In this document: one piece after another, positions 13,201 through 27,698 of the stretch
Layout of the letters: each line of letters opens with the position of its first letter
How positions within the stretch are numbered: position 1 is the first letter of the stretch
Assembly: GCF_937616625.2 (NCBI RefSeq)
Contig: NC_065571.1
Coordinates: forward strand, 808,501-872,500
Direction: 5' to 3'
Length of the DNA stretch: 64,000 nucleotides
Origin: Mercurialis annua
Taxonomy: Eukaryota; Streptophyta; Magnoliopsida; Malpighiales; Euphorbiaceae
Position numbers and translations under genes: made by a program
The notes under the pieces: generated by a model
Database searches by the model: none
The model's input: only the letters and a program-made list of their open reading frames with translations
What the model was told of the DNA's origin: nothing

Positions 13201-13321
13201 CCATACACAGTCAGACTCGTTCAATTACACTGCAATTATCACTTTAACAATGCAAAGTTATTCTTGACAGAAGCACATTTTTCAGATAACACCAGGAGGA
13301 ATTGCAGATGCAAAGGACTAG
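10284..13321 (+). CDS. DMC1: Meiotic recombinase DMC1
   Basis: RecA/RAD51-family recombinase that coats single-stranded DNA at meiotic double-strand breaks and drives strand exchange between homologues in the nucleus. Fifteen exons join in frame: 10284-10300, 10395-10477, 10964-11055, 11163-11234, 11328-11366, 11452-11509, 11631-11676, 11761-11806, 12169-12230, 12334-12400, 12478-12570, 12662-12730, 12823-12901, 13005-13171 and 13277-13321. They give 344 residues, the family's usual length. Seen: an N-terminal helix-hairpin-helix region ([20 protein letters not shown]), Walker A GEFRSGKT, Walker [12 protein letters not shown], the L2 segment [20 protein letters not shown], and the C-terminus [11 protein letters not shown]. 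The DMC1-type N-terminus and ending separate it from RAD51. The last intron is AT-AC, not GT-AG. The 3' end faces the AILP gene 440 bp away. Confidence 0.97.
13172..13276 (+). other. U12-type AT-AC intron (last intron of DMC1)
   Basis: The intron begins ATATCCTTG, a match to the minor-spliceosome AT-AC donor consensus, directly after GAG GCT GAA GCA. It ends AGAAGCAC, followed by ATT TTT CAG ATA ACA. TTCTTGAC at 13261-13268, close to the U12 branch consensus TTCCTTRAC, lies just before the end. Using AT-AC restores the conserved [16 protein letters not shown] ending. GT-AG options either hit a stop or drop conserved residues. Confidence 0.85.
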
Positions 13322-13760
13322 ATAAAGTCCAAACTGTCGGCTTTCTATGGAACACCAGGAGGCGAAACAGTATAAAGATTACCTTCCCAGTTATCTACTA
13401 GTTTATGTATACAGTTAGAAAAGCGTATTTCGTTTCTGCAATGGCAGTGCAATTATTTCTGCTGTAGCAGCTGTTTATGAGATATCATACTCTTATTTCA
13501 AGGTAATTAGAAGTATAAAATGCTCATGCCAAAATTTAAAGTCAATGCACCAATTACAAGAGAAATCTTATTTTATGATATACCCTACAAAGTCTGGGCT
13601 TAGTTGGATGGCAATAAGCATTTACAGCAGTGTGAATTACTGATCTGTTTTTGCAAGTGCTAATAACAGTATGAAGTTTGAGATATAATGGTGCAACAAA
13701 ATCATCAAAGCTGGGAATGTAAGTTCAGAAAACAACAACGCGCAACAGCTTAAACGCTCC

Positions 13761-15745
13761 TTAATAGTTGGAAGACCAGTCATAAGCACTCCCAACTCTT
13801 GGCATGCCTCCTTCCTTCTTAGTCTCCGAGTCCACCTTGAAATTTGAACCACAAACCTGACCGGAACTGTCCACTCTAGGAACTGCCTTCAACTCATTCA
13901 GAGGGTGTTCATAGCTCCTCAAGCCTCCAGAAGTTGTAAAGAAGCATCCTAAGGGTAACAACAGAAGTTTACAGATCAAGCAATGTACTGCTTATGAATC
14001 ATCTTAAACAACAAATGGGGTGGTACAAAAGATAAGTACAATTTTTTTTGGAAAAATAGAGAACATATGAACATATTGTGCAGATTTTTAATATCATGTT
14101 TTCCTGAAAGGTATCTATTGGCTGTGTTTTAAAAAAAAAAATCACCTTTGGGGAATGGTGCAAATGATTTCCCACAGGCATGTTGCAAAATCTGTGCATC
14201 ATCGGAAATAACAAGATTGTTATCAGAATCGGCTCCCCAGAAGAAGGGTACATTTCCATCAACATCCTGCATAAACGATTTAAGGATTAAGATAAATGAG
14301 AAAAACAAAAGCAAAAATACACGCAAGGAATATTTGTAATAATAGTAAATAGTATTCTTGGCAGAAAGGATAACTTACAGAGGCTGTAAATGTAGCCTTT
14401 GAAACACTATCATATAGAATGAAAGCAAATTTCCCTTGGATGTCTCTGACAACCTGATCAGCAGGATAAGGCCCCCGATCTCTGAGGGTTCTGTAAGCTT
14501 CGATAATAATGATCACCTCATTTGCAGTTTTGCTTAAGCCATACTGCTGCTTAAGAACAGCAACGTTCTCAATGTGGCCTTGGAACAAGCAGAAAATGTC
14601 GTCCACAACAGCAAATAATCTAGCAGGGAGAATTACTGAAGTTAAAGAATGTTTCAGAATTCGATAATTAACTTCAAATGTCAATTTTCTGTTCTTGAAC
14701 AATTAATAACGAACTATAACCAAAGAGATGATAAAAGTGGATTTATAAAGATAGAGCAACACATCCACCGGTTTCTTCATTTTCAATCACAAAGAGAAAT
14801 GACTTTTGTCTTTCGTAACATTAAACACAGTAGCAAATTGCAACAATTTAACCAGAAACCAAAAGCACACGACGGAAATAACAAAAGAAATTCTATAGAG
14901 ACATCAAGAATTAATCATCCGGTGAAAGTCAAATTCAAAACTTATTTAAACAACAGATTTGAGTGGAAACCTTACATTATATGAAATTTACATGCCAAAA
15001 CACTTACTAAATTTAATTATACAATAAACCATTAAAATAATTTTCCCTTTTCTCTTTATGGAATCCACTACATATAATATTCTTATGGGAATTGGAACTA
15101 GAGGTAAAAACAAAATCCCTAGATTTGGATTACAAGCCAACATACATTTATCATTCTGACTATAAATTAACATAGAAAAAGAACATAATGATAACAACAA
15201 CAACAACAATAATAATAATAATGCAAAAAGACTTTTTTATGAACTTTAATACAAAGAACAAAACTATTAAAAAAATCACCAATATTCACCCAGATCAAGA
15301 AATTAGTATCACTACACAATCAAAGTAAGCACACACCAAATCCTAAATTTCTTTCTTGACCATTGTAATATTTTCTTTAAACCCATGTAAAAAACTATAT
15401 ATTATACAATAATTAATCCCAAGACATCAATATTAGATCAAGAAAAAGATACGGATATCAACAAGATCATACTTTTAAAGTACAAAAAACAATAACCAAA
15501 ATCAAGAAACAAGAAAAAAAGATGGATCATAATTCATACCGAGGGAGAAGAGGGTTTTGCTTATCAAGAGAGTAAGCAATAAGACCGGCCGAGCCAAGAT
15601 TGAGAGTGACAGAAGCAGGGTGGACTGACCCAAAATGCTTAGCCAAGAATCCATCTTTTAGAGCCGATGAAGACGAACCGCCCGAATGTGGACTCTGCAA
15701 AGCTTCGGGGCATTTTGCAACCGTATTATCAAAAACTGCCAGCAT
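13761..15745 (-). CDS. AILP1-like protein with YGL and LRDR motifs
   Basis: Four exons: 15745-15540, 14619-14379, 14266-14146 and 13948-13761, giving 251 residues, the family's normal size. The protein belongs to the plant 'aluminium-induced protein with YGL and LRDR motifs' family (DUF3700), whose fold resembles class II glutamine amidotransferases; the biochemical role is unsettled. Seen: MLAVFDNTVAKCPEAL at the start, the YGL motif in QQYGLSKTANE, the LRDR motif in YRTLRDRGPYP, GKFAFILYD, and the acidic-aromatic FFWGADSDNNLVISDD. The start is the Met of MLAVFDN, as in the family, rather than an upstream in-frame Met at 15889. The first intron (920 bp) contains AAC/AAT trinucleotide runs near 15191-15222. 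From memory the Arabidopsis counterpart is At3g22850. Confidence 0.9.
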
Positions 15746-16968
15746 TTTCAGAGATTGAATTTGTAAAAATACAGTGACACGAGAGGAGAAAGAAGTTTCA
15801 AGGTAGTTATTTATATCAGACTTCAGCCACTGGAGCTTTTGGCTTCCGATATTACCCTCCCATTTTATAAATGTTTGCACTTTGCTCACATAATTTTTTT
15901 TTCTTTCCTTAATGTTGTAATGTATGAAATGAATGTGAATTGGTCTAATTAGAATTGGAATGGATCTCTATAAAAATAATATCATTTTGCTATAAAAAAA
16001 TAATTATACCAAACTAATGATACTTGAAACAATATTAACAATCAATCAATAATCTTAATAATTAATTTTGTATAGTAATTTTATTTTAATCTGTATACGA
16101 GACATTTACATTTTTTGTCTGAATAAAAACTGACAGTAAACTGAATAGTTATAATTCATCAAATAGTGATATTTATCATTAGTGTTATTTGTATAGGAAT
16201 ACATTTTCATTATATCATATATTGTGTTTTAATGACCACGTATACAAATTAATTGATTTTAAAATTCAATTTATATCTTTTAATGAAAAATTTAAGAGGG
16301 TTATTTTTGATCTGGTTTTTATTTTAATAAATGATATGGATAAACTGTGGATTGGGAAGCAGGTAAGCTTGTTTTCAGATTAACTAACTATTTTATTATT
16401 TAATCAATTAACTAGTAGTTTTGGACTAACAATATTCATCTATATTTTGCTAAAGTATGTATGATTGTGTACGCAATATACATCATAAGCTTGCCACAGA
16501 ATAGCCGTGGATTGACAGACATCAACAGGTGTTCAAATTTTATACGTAGAGAGATCAACGTTGATGTTATCTCCTTGACTTTATTAAATACGTGTCAACT
16601 AAATAATAGATTATCCATTTGTACAAAAATACCAGCAGGAGACAACAGATTACAGCCGATTCTGTGGGTCAATTTTAGAACCTTGAAAAGGAAATAAGGG
16701 TATTCTGGTAAGTTCCGTTTAGAATCCTTGATTTTATATAATTAATTAAAATCTTATCCATGAGATTGACGTGGCAGCAAGGGTCGGTGGGTTATAAAGT
16801 ACCAATTGCATATTAAAGAATATTTTAAAAATATAGTAAAATAAGCATTGAGATAGAAAATGGTACATTCTATGTATCTAAATAGCCATTGATTATTTGA
16901 AAAAATAAATAAATTAGCCATAGTTAAATAAAAAAAAAGACACGATTTTCTAATAAATTACAAAAAAT
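15746..16968. other. Intergenic, no gene seen
   Basis: The first 150 bases probably contain the AILP 5' UTR and promoter. The rest is AT-rich and holds no gene or clear repeat. Short frames at 16189 and 16461 have no motif or family resemblance. Confidence 0.4.
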
Positions 16969-17039
16969 TCCGATGCCGGGAATCGAACCCGGGTCTCCTG
17001 GGTGAAAGCCAGATATCCTAACCGCTGGACGACATCGGA
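16969..17039 (-). tRNA. tRNA-Glu (anticodon TTC)
   Basis: On the minus strand the gene begins TCCGATGTCGTCCAGCGG and folds as a standard cloverleaf. The acceptor stem pairs TCCGATG with CATCGGA. The anticodon arm is CTGGC-TTTCACC-CAG with TTC as anticodon, and the T arm contains the B box GGTTCGATTCC. A run of six T on the minus strand (16963-16968) directly follows as Pol III terminator. No intron; CCA is not encoded, as normal for eukaryotes. Confidence 0.95.
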
Positions 17040-17124
17040 TTTATGTTACAATTGCACAATACGTAATGTACAATTGCAAATATCAAAATCCTTTCCTATT
17101 TTTCGGAAATTAATGAAGTTAAAT

Positions 17125-17512
17125 TACGAACACATTACTCTAAAACCCCTCATATTTATTATAATTCACAGTTTGATATCCCTTATTTGAAAATCAAACA
17201 ATTTGATACCTTAGTTTTGATTTTTCAAACTATAAGGCTTTTCTGTTAGTTCCGTTAATAATTTGATATATACTTTCAGACAATTTGGTACTTCAGTTTC
17301 AATTATGTAAACTATTTGGTACCTCACATTTAATTAGTTTAACGATTTGGTACCTCATTTTTTAAACGATTTGGTACTTATATTTAACAGAAGAGTCTTG
17401 TAGTTTACAAAAACAAAACCGAGGTATGAAAGCGTTTGATTTGCAAACAAAGGGTACGAAACTTTCAATTATGCCAAACATGAGGAGTATTAGAGTAATT
17501 TGCTCTTACAAT
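17125..17512. mobile_element. MITE-like inverted-repeat element, family of the copy at 55478
   Basis: Left end ATTACTCTAAAACCCCTCAT; the right end mirrors it (ATGAGGAGTATTAGAGTAAT). The words GATTTGGTACCTCA and TTTGATTTGCAAA recur on both arms. A second copy lies at 55478-56267. The target duplication is unclear. Confidence 0.6.
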
Positions 17513-18325
17513 TTTAATATAAACTCCAATTCTGGTAAAAAAATTACTATCACCCTATAATTTTAGATCAAAATAATTATTTTAACCTCGGTCTAAAAAT
17601 TACTATTTCCGTAAACTTTATAATTTATATAACTGAAATCTTTTTATAAAGGAATTTTAGTTAAAAATAAAATAAAATGTGAAGAATTGTTTTCTTAAAA
17701 GAAAATGTATAAGAAAAACAATGATTTAAACTGTTCTTTTAATTTAATTTATCTTTCGACATGATAATTTGCAGCTCTAAACATTATTGGAAATGAGGCT
17801 TAATGAAGCAAGAATGTTCATTCAGTTCAAATTAAACTGAACGAATTTTTTTAAAACTTAAAAGTGTTCACATCCTATTCAATTCAATTATTTCGATTTA
17901 GTTTGTACTAAAAGTCAACTACAATTGTTTTATGCTCAAAATCAAACCGAACTAAAAAAACTAAACTTTTTATAACATCAAACCAAACTGAATCAAATTT
18001 GTCAGTTCAATTCAACCCTATATCAGGCCATGGATAGAACGAAACACCAGTCTATTTCTACATGCTGTTAACCAAATCATACTACTAGTTGGGGAAAGGA
18101 AACAACATAAATATAAATCAAAATTTATCATAAAATAATGTAAGCTTAAACTTATCAAATGAAACTTGTCATTATAACTTAATGTTCAAAACTAGCATTA
18201 CAGTTTAAATGAACAAATTGAACAGTATAAACCAGCAGATCATGTCTACAGGCACAAAAGAGCTTTTTTTCTCTGAACTCATCTAGTAAATTAACCCTAT
18301 CATAAATAACAAACAATCAGGTGGC
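17513..18325. other. Intergenic, no gene seen
   Basis: AT-rich sequence with loose repeats of TTCAATTCAA / TTGAACTGAA type (17760-18010). The last part should contain the 3' UTR of the p24 gene. Confidence 0.35.
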
Positions 18326-19929
18326 TCAGACCCGGTTGTACCCAACTGATTTGCTGAAAAGGCGGCGAATGTATACGACCTGCAGTGTGCTCACAACAGC
18401 CAGCAGAATATACTCCCCCATCGTGTAGCCTATAACACGCTTTCTCGTACTCTCATTAGCTGCAGAAAAAAAAAACATAATAAACAAGTGATACGAGGCA
18501 GTTAATATTATTTAAGATGCTATACTCTGTGTATGAGACATCTTAAACATGATTTTACAGCGCAATCTGTGGAAAACGAAAAGAATCAGAGAAAAACAAA
18601 AACTTACTACGGCGATGGCGTGCATCACGTGCTTTTAAATACTTTTGCTCAGCCGTAACAGACTCTAATGCCTCCCTCAGCTCAGCAATTTTAACATTAA
18701 TGGGATTCAAATGCTCTGTCAGAAACAATCATGTAAACATCACAATTCAAGAAAGTACAAGTATAACTAAACTCAATTATAGTTTCACCCAACCTAGCAG
18801 AATAAAAACTCAAAGCAATGGCATTAGTCTAAATTATGTAGTTTGACAAAAAAAAGTTGTTCTAAGGCAACCTCTATAGAATTTCATAAGATGGATTCTA
18901 CGTAGCACGGATACATATAAGGGGAAACAAGACACTTGGACACGGTGAAACAATGTTATTTTAAGGTTTCCTATGTTAAAAAAGAAATTCATGTCTGAAA
19001 CGCCAAGTTTCCAACACATCTTTAAAACAGGTAATGTTACTTGAATGAAGTGTCCGTACTACTTAGGCTGGAAGCATTCAACCTACAAGTACAACTACAT
19101 AGATGAGAAAGAAACAAAGGTACCATCTTTAGCAAGATCATGTTCGTTGGGAATATGACCCACATGAATATAGAAAGAAACAGTCTCCGGCGTTGAATAC
19201 GGATTATGGAAACAGAATTTATACATCCCACTTCTCGGCGCCTTAAACTCAAACTTGTCCCCAGATGTTCCCTTCACCGTGTGCACTACATTATCCGCAG
19301 GAGATGTCACCTGGACAACACAAAACAAAACAATACAACAATAAGAGCAATGCTAATTTTCCTAGCTAACCAAAACATCTAATATGAAGTTCATAACAGG
19401 ATTAATAGTTGAACAGCACAAAATGATTCAAAAACGCAGTACTATTGGCAGACCCTAATTACTATTCTACCTCTAACAGAATGTTAATAAGTCCATCTCA
19501 ATACTAATCCAAAGTACAATTACGTATAGAAGCGAATTGTTATCATAATTAACCAAGGAATGCAATAATTCAATTGAGCTAAATTGTAATTAGAAATATC
19601 TGAATAACATACATATAATTTAAACGACATCGTATGCTTCTTAATCATTAATTAAGGAAAACCTAAACATGCAGATCTAGAAATAATATAAAATTAATTA
19701 CAAAATTGAAAAAATATTGTTGACTTACGGTGAGATCGATGCCGGGGTGATCGGAGCTCCAGAAAATATCGTGATCAACAACGACGAAGTTTCCTGAAAC
19801 GGTGTCGCCTTCGTAAAGTACGTATTCGTATACACATTCGACGTCGTTTACCGTCACGGAAAGTGACGATATGCGACCAATTAAGCTCATTAATAAAATC
19901 AGCACCACGTACACCTCTCTTCTCTCCAT
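18326..19929 (-). CDS. p24-family (emp24/gp25L) cargo receptor, beta type
   Basis: Type I membrane protein of COPI/COPII vesicles that cycles between ER and Golgi and helps sort cargo. Four exons, 19929-19729, 19310-19124, 18715-18608 and 18459-18326, give 209 residues. Seen: an N-terminal signal peptide (VYVVLILLMSLIGRISSLSV), a GOLD domain with the usual cysteine pair (VNDVECVYEYV and MYKFCFHNPYS), a coiled-coil stretch (INVKIAELREALESVTAEQ), one C-terminal membrane segment (YILLAVVSTLQVVYI) and a short cytosolic tail RRLFSKSVGYNRV. Length and tail fit the plant p24-beta-3 type, Arabidopsis At3g22845 from memory. The gene is head-to-head with the first aldo-keto reductase, with 766 bp between the start codons. 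Confidence 0.93.
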
Positions 19930-20149
19930 CGTCTCTTTTTATCTTAAATTTCCGTTGTTCAACGATTGATTTGAAACAAGCTTTTTTATTGCAGAGAAGA
20001 CGATGGGTTGCAAGTTTGATACTAATACGACGTCGATTTAATGTACATGTGGCCATTTTTTATGAGCTTTTATTGGCCTCTTGACGTCAAAACGACCTCG
20101 TTCAAGATTTTCGGTCATTAATTCGTTTTGGATTGGCTTAACCCATCTT

Positions 20150-20595
20150 GAGGTCCCTATATTTTCAGTTTTTTATTTATTTGGTTCCTCTTCAAGGTTT
20201 GTTATTTAATAGATGCCTATACTATTCTTTTTTTATTTAACGGGTCCTTTTATGCGGATGAGAGCTCAGTCGCTATTAACTGATTTACAGTTGCCACGTT
20301 GATAATAATAATAAAAAGAATCCTATGTTTTAATTATTTATATATCTATTTTTAAGTTATTTTGTTTAATATAATTTTTATTTATGTTATATAGTCCTTT
20401 TCTAAATTTGATGATTTACTGATTTAGCCTATTTTTTTAATATATCAGTTTAGGTGAATATTTAAATTCGGATTCACACATATTTCAAGACAATTATAAT
20501 ACACTGTTTTCTTTATCTAAAATTAATCTATAAATTTACAATAAATTAAGTATAAGGATTAGATAAATAAAATACTGAAAGTACAAGGGCCTAAA
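20150..20595. mobile_element. MITE-like inverted repeat in the p24 / aldo-keto reductase spacer
   Basis: GGTCCCTATATTTTCAG on the left is mirrored by CTGAAAGTACAAGGGCC on the right, with further pairing inward (TTTTTTATTTATTTGG and its mirror). It occupies much of the spacer between the two divergent genes. No target duplication was recognised. Confidence 0.5.
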
Positions 20596-20695
20596 TATTG
20601 GTTCCGCCTTTCGGATTAAACTATGTTAGTACTATGTCATGATTCTTCATTCAGACATTCATCATTCATGCAGTAGCACTGCTGCTTAAATTTCT

Positions 20696-22894
20696 ATGGA
20701 GATGAACCAAAATTTCCAAACACCAAGAGTGAAACTCGGAAGTCTTGGCTTAGAGGTAAATTTAAAATTTTAAAAATATTTTTTGCTGTCAAATTATCTT
20801 CCCAAGTTTGTAAGAACAATTATATATCAAGAACTGCTTGTGATAAATGAAAATAGAATACCCACATAACCTGTTCAAAGAATTGCTAGCTTGTTAGTAT
20901 TTTTGATTATGCTAACCATCGCTGTGAGACTAAAATTTTATCTGATTTCATTACAGTTTCATGAGTTGTGTTCTTAAAAATTGTATGCAGAAATGTAATA
21001 AGTTTCCATCTTCGTCTGCTTCATGGTAGTTACTATGTAGGTTAGTTGATTGAACAAGTTTTAATGATGTTCTTCGTGTTTTTTCGTCAGGTATCTAGAC
21101 TGGGATTGGGATGTGCAGGCCTTTCTGGGTTATTAAATGCTCCTGTCTCACATGAAGATGGATGTGCTCTCATAATAGAGGCCTTTCATAGGGGTGTCAC
21201 CTTCTTTGATACAGCTGATGTATATGGACCTCATGATAACGAAATCATGGTCGGCAAGGTGCCTACTTTGCTTTTCTTTCGACTTTCTATTAGACGTTTT
21301 AGATAATTGCTCACTCATACTGTTAATTGTGGGTGGTAGAGATATATAGGGGACTTGCTTAAGCTAAATTAGATTTAAACCTGATGTGTATATCTTAAGA
21401 TAATGTGAATGCTTTTCTTCGTAACGAACGGGGGTTAATACTATTTTCAATTTGCTCGAGTTTAGGCGTTGAAGATGCTCCCTAGAGAAAAAGTTCAACT
21501 GGCTACAAAATTTGGATTTCTCATGTCGGAGGATGGTCAGTTTCTGGTTAAGGGGGACCCGCAATATGTGCGCAAATGCTGTGAAGCGAGTCTCAAACGA
21601 CTTGACGTTGACTATATTGATCTGTATTATCAGCATCGTGTTGATACTTCAGTGCCAATAGAGGATACTGTAAATATCAGGACTTGTTTTTCTTGAATGT
21701 GAGTCTTTATTTTCAAAAGATTGTTTATTTGACTAATTTTGGCATTGGTTCTTATATGGGATCAATGCTACTGACGGTGAGGCAGATGGGAGAGCTGAAG
21801 AAGCTGGTGAATGAAGGGAAGATAAAATATATTGGACTTTCAGAAGCGAGCGCAGACACTATAAGAAGGGCTCATGCTGTTCATCCCATCACTGCCCTGC
21901 AGATGGAGTACTCATTGTGGACCCGTGATATTGAAGACGAGATTATTCCTCTTTGCCGGTATGTTAGCATATCAAAGTTTGATTTTGCAATCAATTCTCA
22001 CAAAATTTTGCTGAGGGTTTAATAATTTCTATTCACAATGCACCAAGATATTGAGTAACCGAGCATGTGCTTGATAAGTAATTCATCTGATCTATTATTA
22101 TTTACCTCTTTTATTCCAGAGAACTTGGAATAGGGATAGTTGCATATAGTCCTCTTGGTATTGGTTTCTTTGCTGGGAAGGCAGTTTTGGAAAGCTTGCC
22201 GAATGATAGCCTTTTGGTACGTGTCTCCAAACAAATCTAATAAAGCTGCTGCGAGCAAGAATTTTTTACATTTCAAGATAAATTGATCATTTTGCCTCGT
22301 AAAGAGAGAATGCATTACCAGAATGGCAGAGCACTAGATTCTTACAAACACATTGCAATATTTCAGGCACAAGCACATCCAAGATTCAAAGAAGAGAATG
22401 TGGAAAAACAAAGTCATATATATTCGACTTGCCAACTTGGCTACAAAGCACGGCTGCACCCCTCCTCAGCTAGCCCTGGCATGGCTTCTATATCAAGGGA
22501 ATGACATAGTGCCAATTCCTGGTATACAATACTTTTACTCTGAAAATGCTATTTTCATAAATGAACTCGGTTGAGTTCTTTTATTTAATCTTTGATCCAT
22601 CCGTGCAAGACAAAACCAAAACAACCGTCGGTAGTATGTTTAGTAAACTGCAATTAGGTTTGATCACGATTCAAGATTTGTAGTGACTACTTATTCAAAT
22701 GTTGAAATTATGCAGGAACAACCAAACTTAAGAATCTTGAAAACAATATCGGATCCTTGGGAGTAACACTTACAAAAGAGGAGATAAAAGAAATTACAGA
22801 TGCTGTGCAAGTTAATGAAGTTAGTGGCTCAAGGGAAGTGCCTGTTGTAGCTAAATACACATGGAAGCTTGCGGTTACTCCGCAAAAGCAATAA
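20696..22894 (+). CDS. Aldo-keto reductase, first tandem copy, with a frame problem in exon 6
   Basis: NADPH-dependent aldo-keto reductase of the plant IN2-2 / ATB2 / perakine-reductase-like group, probably cytosolic; substrate unknown. Exons: 20696-20755, 21091-21258, 21466-21669, 21786-21958, 22120-22216, 22367-22521 and 22716-22894. The catalytic tetrad is present: Asp and Tyr in FFDTADVYG, Lys in LATKFGF, His in YYQHRVD. Later motifs are [17 protein letters not shown] and [20 protein letters not shown]. In exon 6 the frame reads [11 protein letters not shown] and must then shift at an A run (22408-22412) to read [21 protein letters not shown]. The total, 1036 nt, is not a multiple of three. 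An acceptor 7 nt downstream (exon from 22374) would restore an open frame but scramble about ten residues including HPRF. It is a pseudogene, a rare splice case or a sequence error. Confidence 0.8.
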
Positions 22895-23715
22895 AATGCA
22901 TTATATACATGTTTGCAACTTGTTTTCTGTTGATTTCTTATAGTAAATAAGACAGCATAACTTTGTTGTAAGGATATAACATCGACAGTTCATCTGTCGC
23001 TTAATGTGTGAGAGTGAGATACTGATGAAACTATGTGTGCAATGTCCTGTTCGATATAGAAGTTGGAGAATCTACTGTTTTGATATCTATGATCATTTTG
23101 AATTCTCGTGAGAGTAAATTCCACTGCAAAATTACATCAAGACGTAGAATATGCGAGTAAGTGAAATGAGTTTTCCAGCTGTTCATGGACAGTAGGAAAA
23201 TTTCTCGACTCTATCATCTACAAACAAAAAAGTTCACAAATTTGCAGCAAGCTCTTCAGCTTTCTTTCTGTATTCGGTTCTTGAATAATGACATTGATCA
23301 ATTATATGAAAGCATTAATACTAGTAATTTGCATATAACTGGAGTTGATATATATTTCATCATTTATGCTGAACTTAAGAACTAGTTAGTGTACATTTAT
23401 ACATGTAGACTGATAGCAGAAGGTTGCAAGTTGAGCTCTTAATGGTATATTTTATTTGAAGATGGAAACAGACAACATCTTGAGTTCAATATTCTATTGA
23501 TACCTACCAAGAAATGATAAATTTTCAAGATCAACAAGTGGCCCACCTTACCAAGAAATGAAAAAGATATTAAAGAAAAGGTAGTGGGAAAGAGAATATA
23601 CATATATTTATGTAGATGCTTTTACAAGCAACTTTGCACACACACACACACACCATATATTCTATGCTTTATCATTGCATCTACAGATTAGAGCTGATCT
23701 TTGTTTCATTTGATA
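22895..23715. other. Spacer between the two aldo-keto reductases
   Basis: Should hold the 3' UTR of the first copy and the promoter of the second. A (CA)n run lies at 23637-23653, about 65 bp before the second start codon. Nothing else was recognised. Confidence 0.4.
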
Positions 23716-26057
<2,342 letters not shown>

Positions 26058-27598
26058 ATTTACGAAACATGTTTTTATAACGAGAAATTTTCATCCGTTG
26101 ACTAGGCCAATCATTTTAAAATATGTAAAGGTATTAATGTAATTTTTCTTGTTAAACATTTTACATATTTAAAATGATTGCACAGATATAATTTCTCTTT
26201 TATTGCAGAGCATTTGTATTATATTTGTGATGAATCCCCTTGAGAAGGTGATTATTTTGTAGCTTTTACTTTTTTGAAGGTGATTATTTTGAAAGTTGAT
26301 TATATGAATTACAATTCCACTAGGCGTGGCAAATGATTGTGGTAAAATCGTGGCAAAATTGAGATCAACATTATTATCGTACTAGCATGTAAGGAGTACA
26401 TTTGGTATTATTATTTAATTAAAGTAATGTAAAGTACGAAACTGATTTTAAAAAAATAGAAATCAAATCAAAAATTACATACGTTCGAAAAAAAAATCAA
26501 AATTACATAGATAAATTAGGTTCCGTTTCATTTTAAATTTTATCGAAACATAGAAACTATTTTAATTAAAAATATAGTAAAAAAAATTAACATTAAATTA
26601 AACATTTAATTTAGATCAAAAGTATAGTGTATCCTATCCTATATATTAACCACTTAAATGTACAAAAATGAAGTTTTTGATTTTTTAAAATTGAAAAGAA
26701 TATTCTGTTCAAAAAAAAAATTGAAAAGAACATGAAACAATAATCAAAATCAACTATTTTGGTTTCAGTGTTATTTGATTTCTCAAGTGGCACAATTTGT
26801 TACACATCACTGCTTGCTACTAGCATGTTCTAGATCTAGCCAGCAGTACTAACACTATGCTTAAAAACAATAACGGTTGATTTTACTCATAAACTTGGCA
26901 TAAAAATCAATTAAGACCAAACTCGTAGTTATAAAGAAAATACTATAAATTTGCATTTTTGATTTTAAATTGCTCAATAATTTTTTCGCTACATGAGCTT
27001 CAGTTATTTTTTGCTACCTTATCCAAAGAGATAAAACATGATAATATTATAAAATTAAGAGTTAATGTCATTATATAGTACAACTTTTAGTTTTTTTTCC
27101 GATTTAAATACAAATTATAAAACGTCTCAATTAATAGCATTCATTATATGGCATATATAGGATAAATGTAAAAAACGACATTGTTTTGGTTGTCCATACG
27201 ACCAAAAAATGACATCATTTTAACAAAACAAAAACATAAAATACATACCGATTACAGAATGGAAGTCTTAAAAGATTGTATTAACGAACGAGACACTTTT
27301 TAATTTGTGTTTGAATCAGAAAAACATGAAAAATTATACTATATATACAGTGACTCTAAATTAATCTTAATTGATTTATTTTTTTGCAAAGGAAAGTAAA
27401 AAAGCGGACTCTGTCGGCTGAAAAACCTAGAAGAATAACAGCCTCAGATTCTCAATGGGTTCGTTAGGCAGGCAGCAACTAGTGAATAAGCAAGTATCCA
27501 CGTCACCAACCTGCATACATATGTAGACAAGAGAACCCACGTGACTCCATCGCTTTTCTGTAAAAAGAAACAGCAGACGTGGCCCTTAAATTAAACGC
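26058..27598. other. Duplicated spacer between reductase and ELIP copy 1
   Basis: No gene. The sequence aligns piecewise with 30661-33100. The block 26740-27400 matches 32160-32880, so it belongs to the segmental duplication. Confidence 0.5.
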
Positions 27599-27618
27599 AT
27601 TTAACCTCTATATATATT
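27538..27618 (+). promoter_or_regulatory. ELIP copy 1 promoter: G-box, ACGTGG and TATA box
   Basis: CACGTG at 27538-27543, ACGTGG at 27577-27582 and TATATATATT at 27609-27618 lie 160 to 81 bp before the start codon. The same three elements, in the same order and spacing, precede the other two ELIP copies. G-box/ACGT elements are typical of light- and stress-regulated plant promoters. Confidence 0.65.
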
Positions 27619-27698
27619 CGCACCTTCACTTTTAAAAATATTAACACATTCACTCAAACTTTGAATCGAACCGTTAGATCTTGAGAAAAGCAAATAAA

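Noticed and set aside
13172..13320. GT-AG alternatives for the last DMC1 intron
   Set aside because: A GT donor at GTTTAC joined to CAG or ACAG acceptors leads to early stops, and joins that stay open drop conserved residues. Only AT-AC gives the family ending.
15527..15889. Upstream in-frame start for the AILP gene at 15889
   Set aside because: It would add 48 residues absent from the family. MLAVFDN is the conserved N-terminus.
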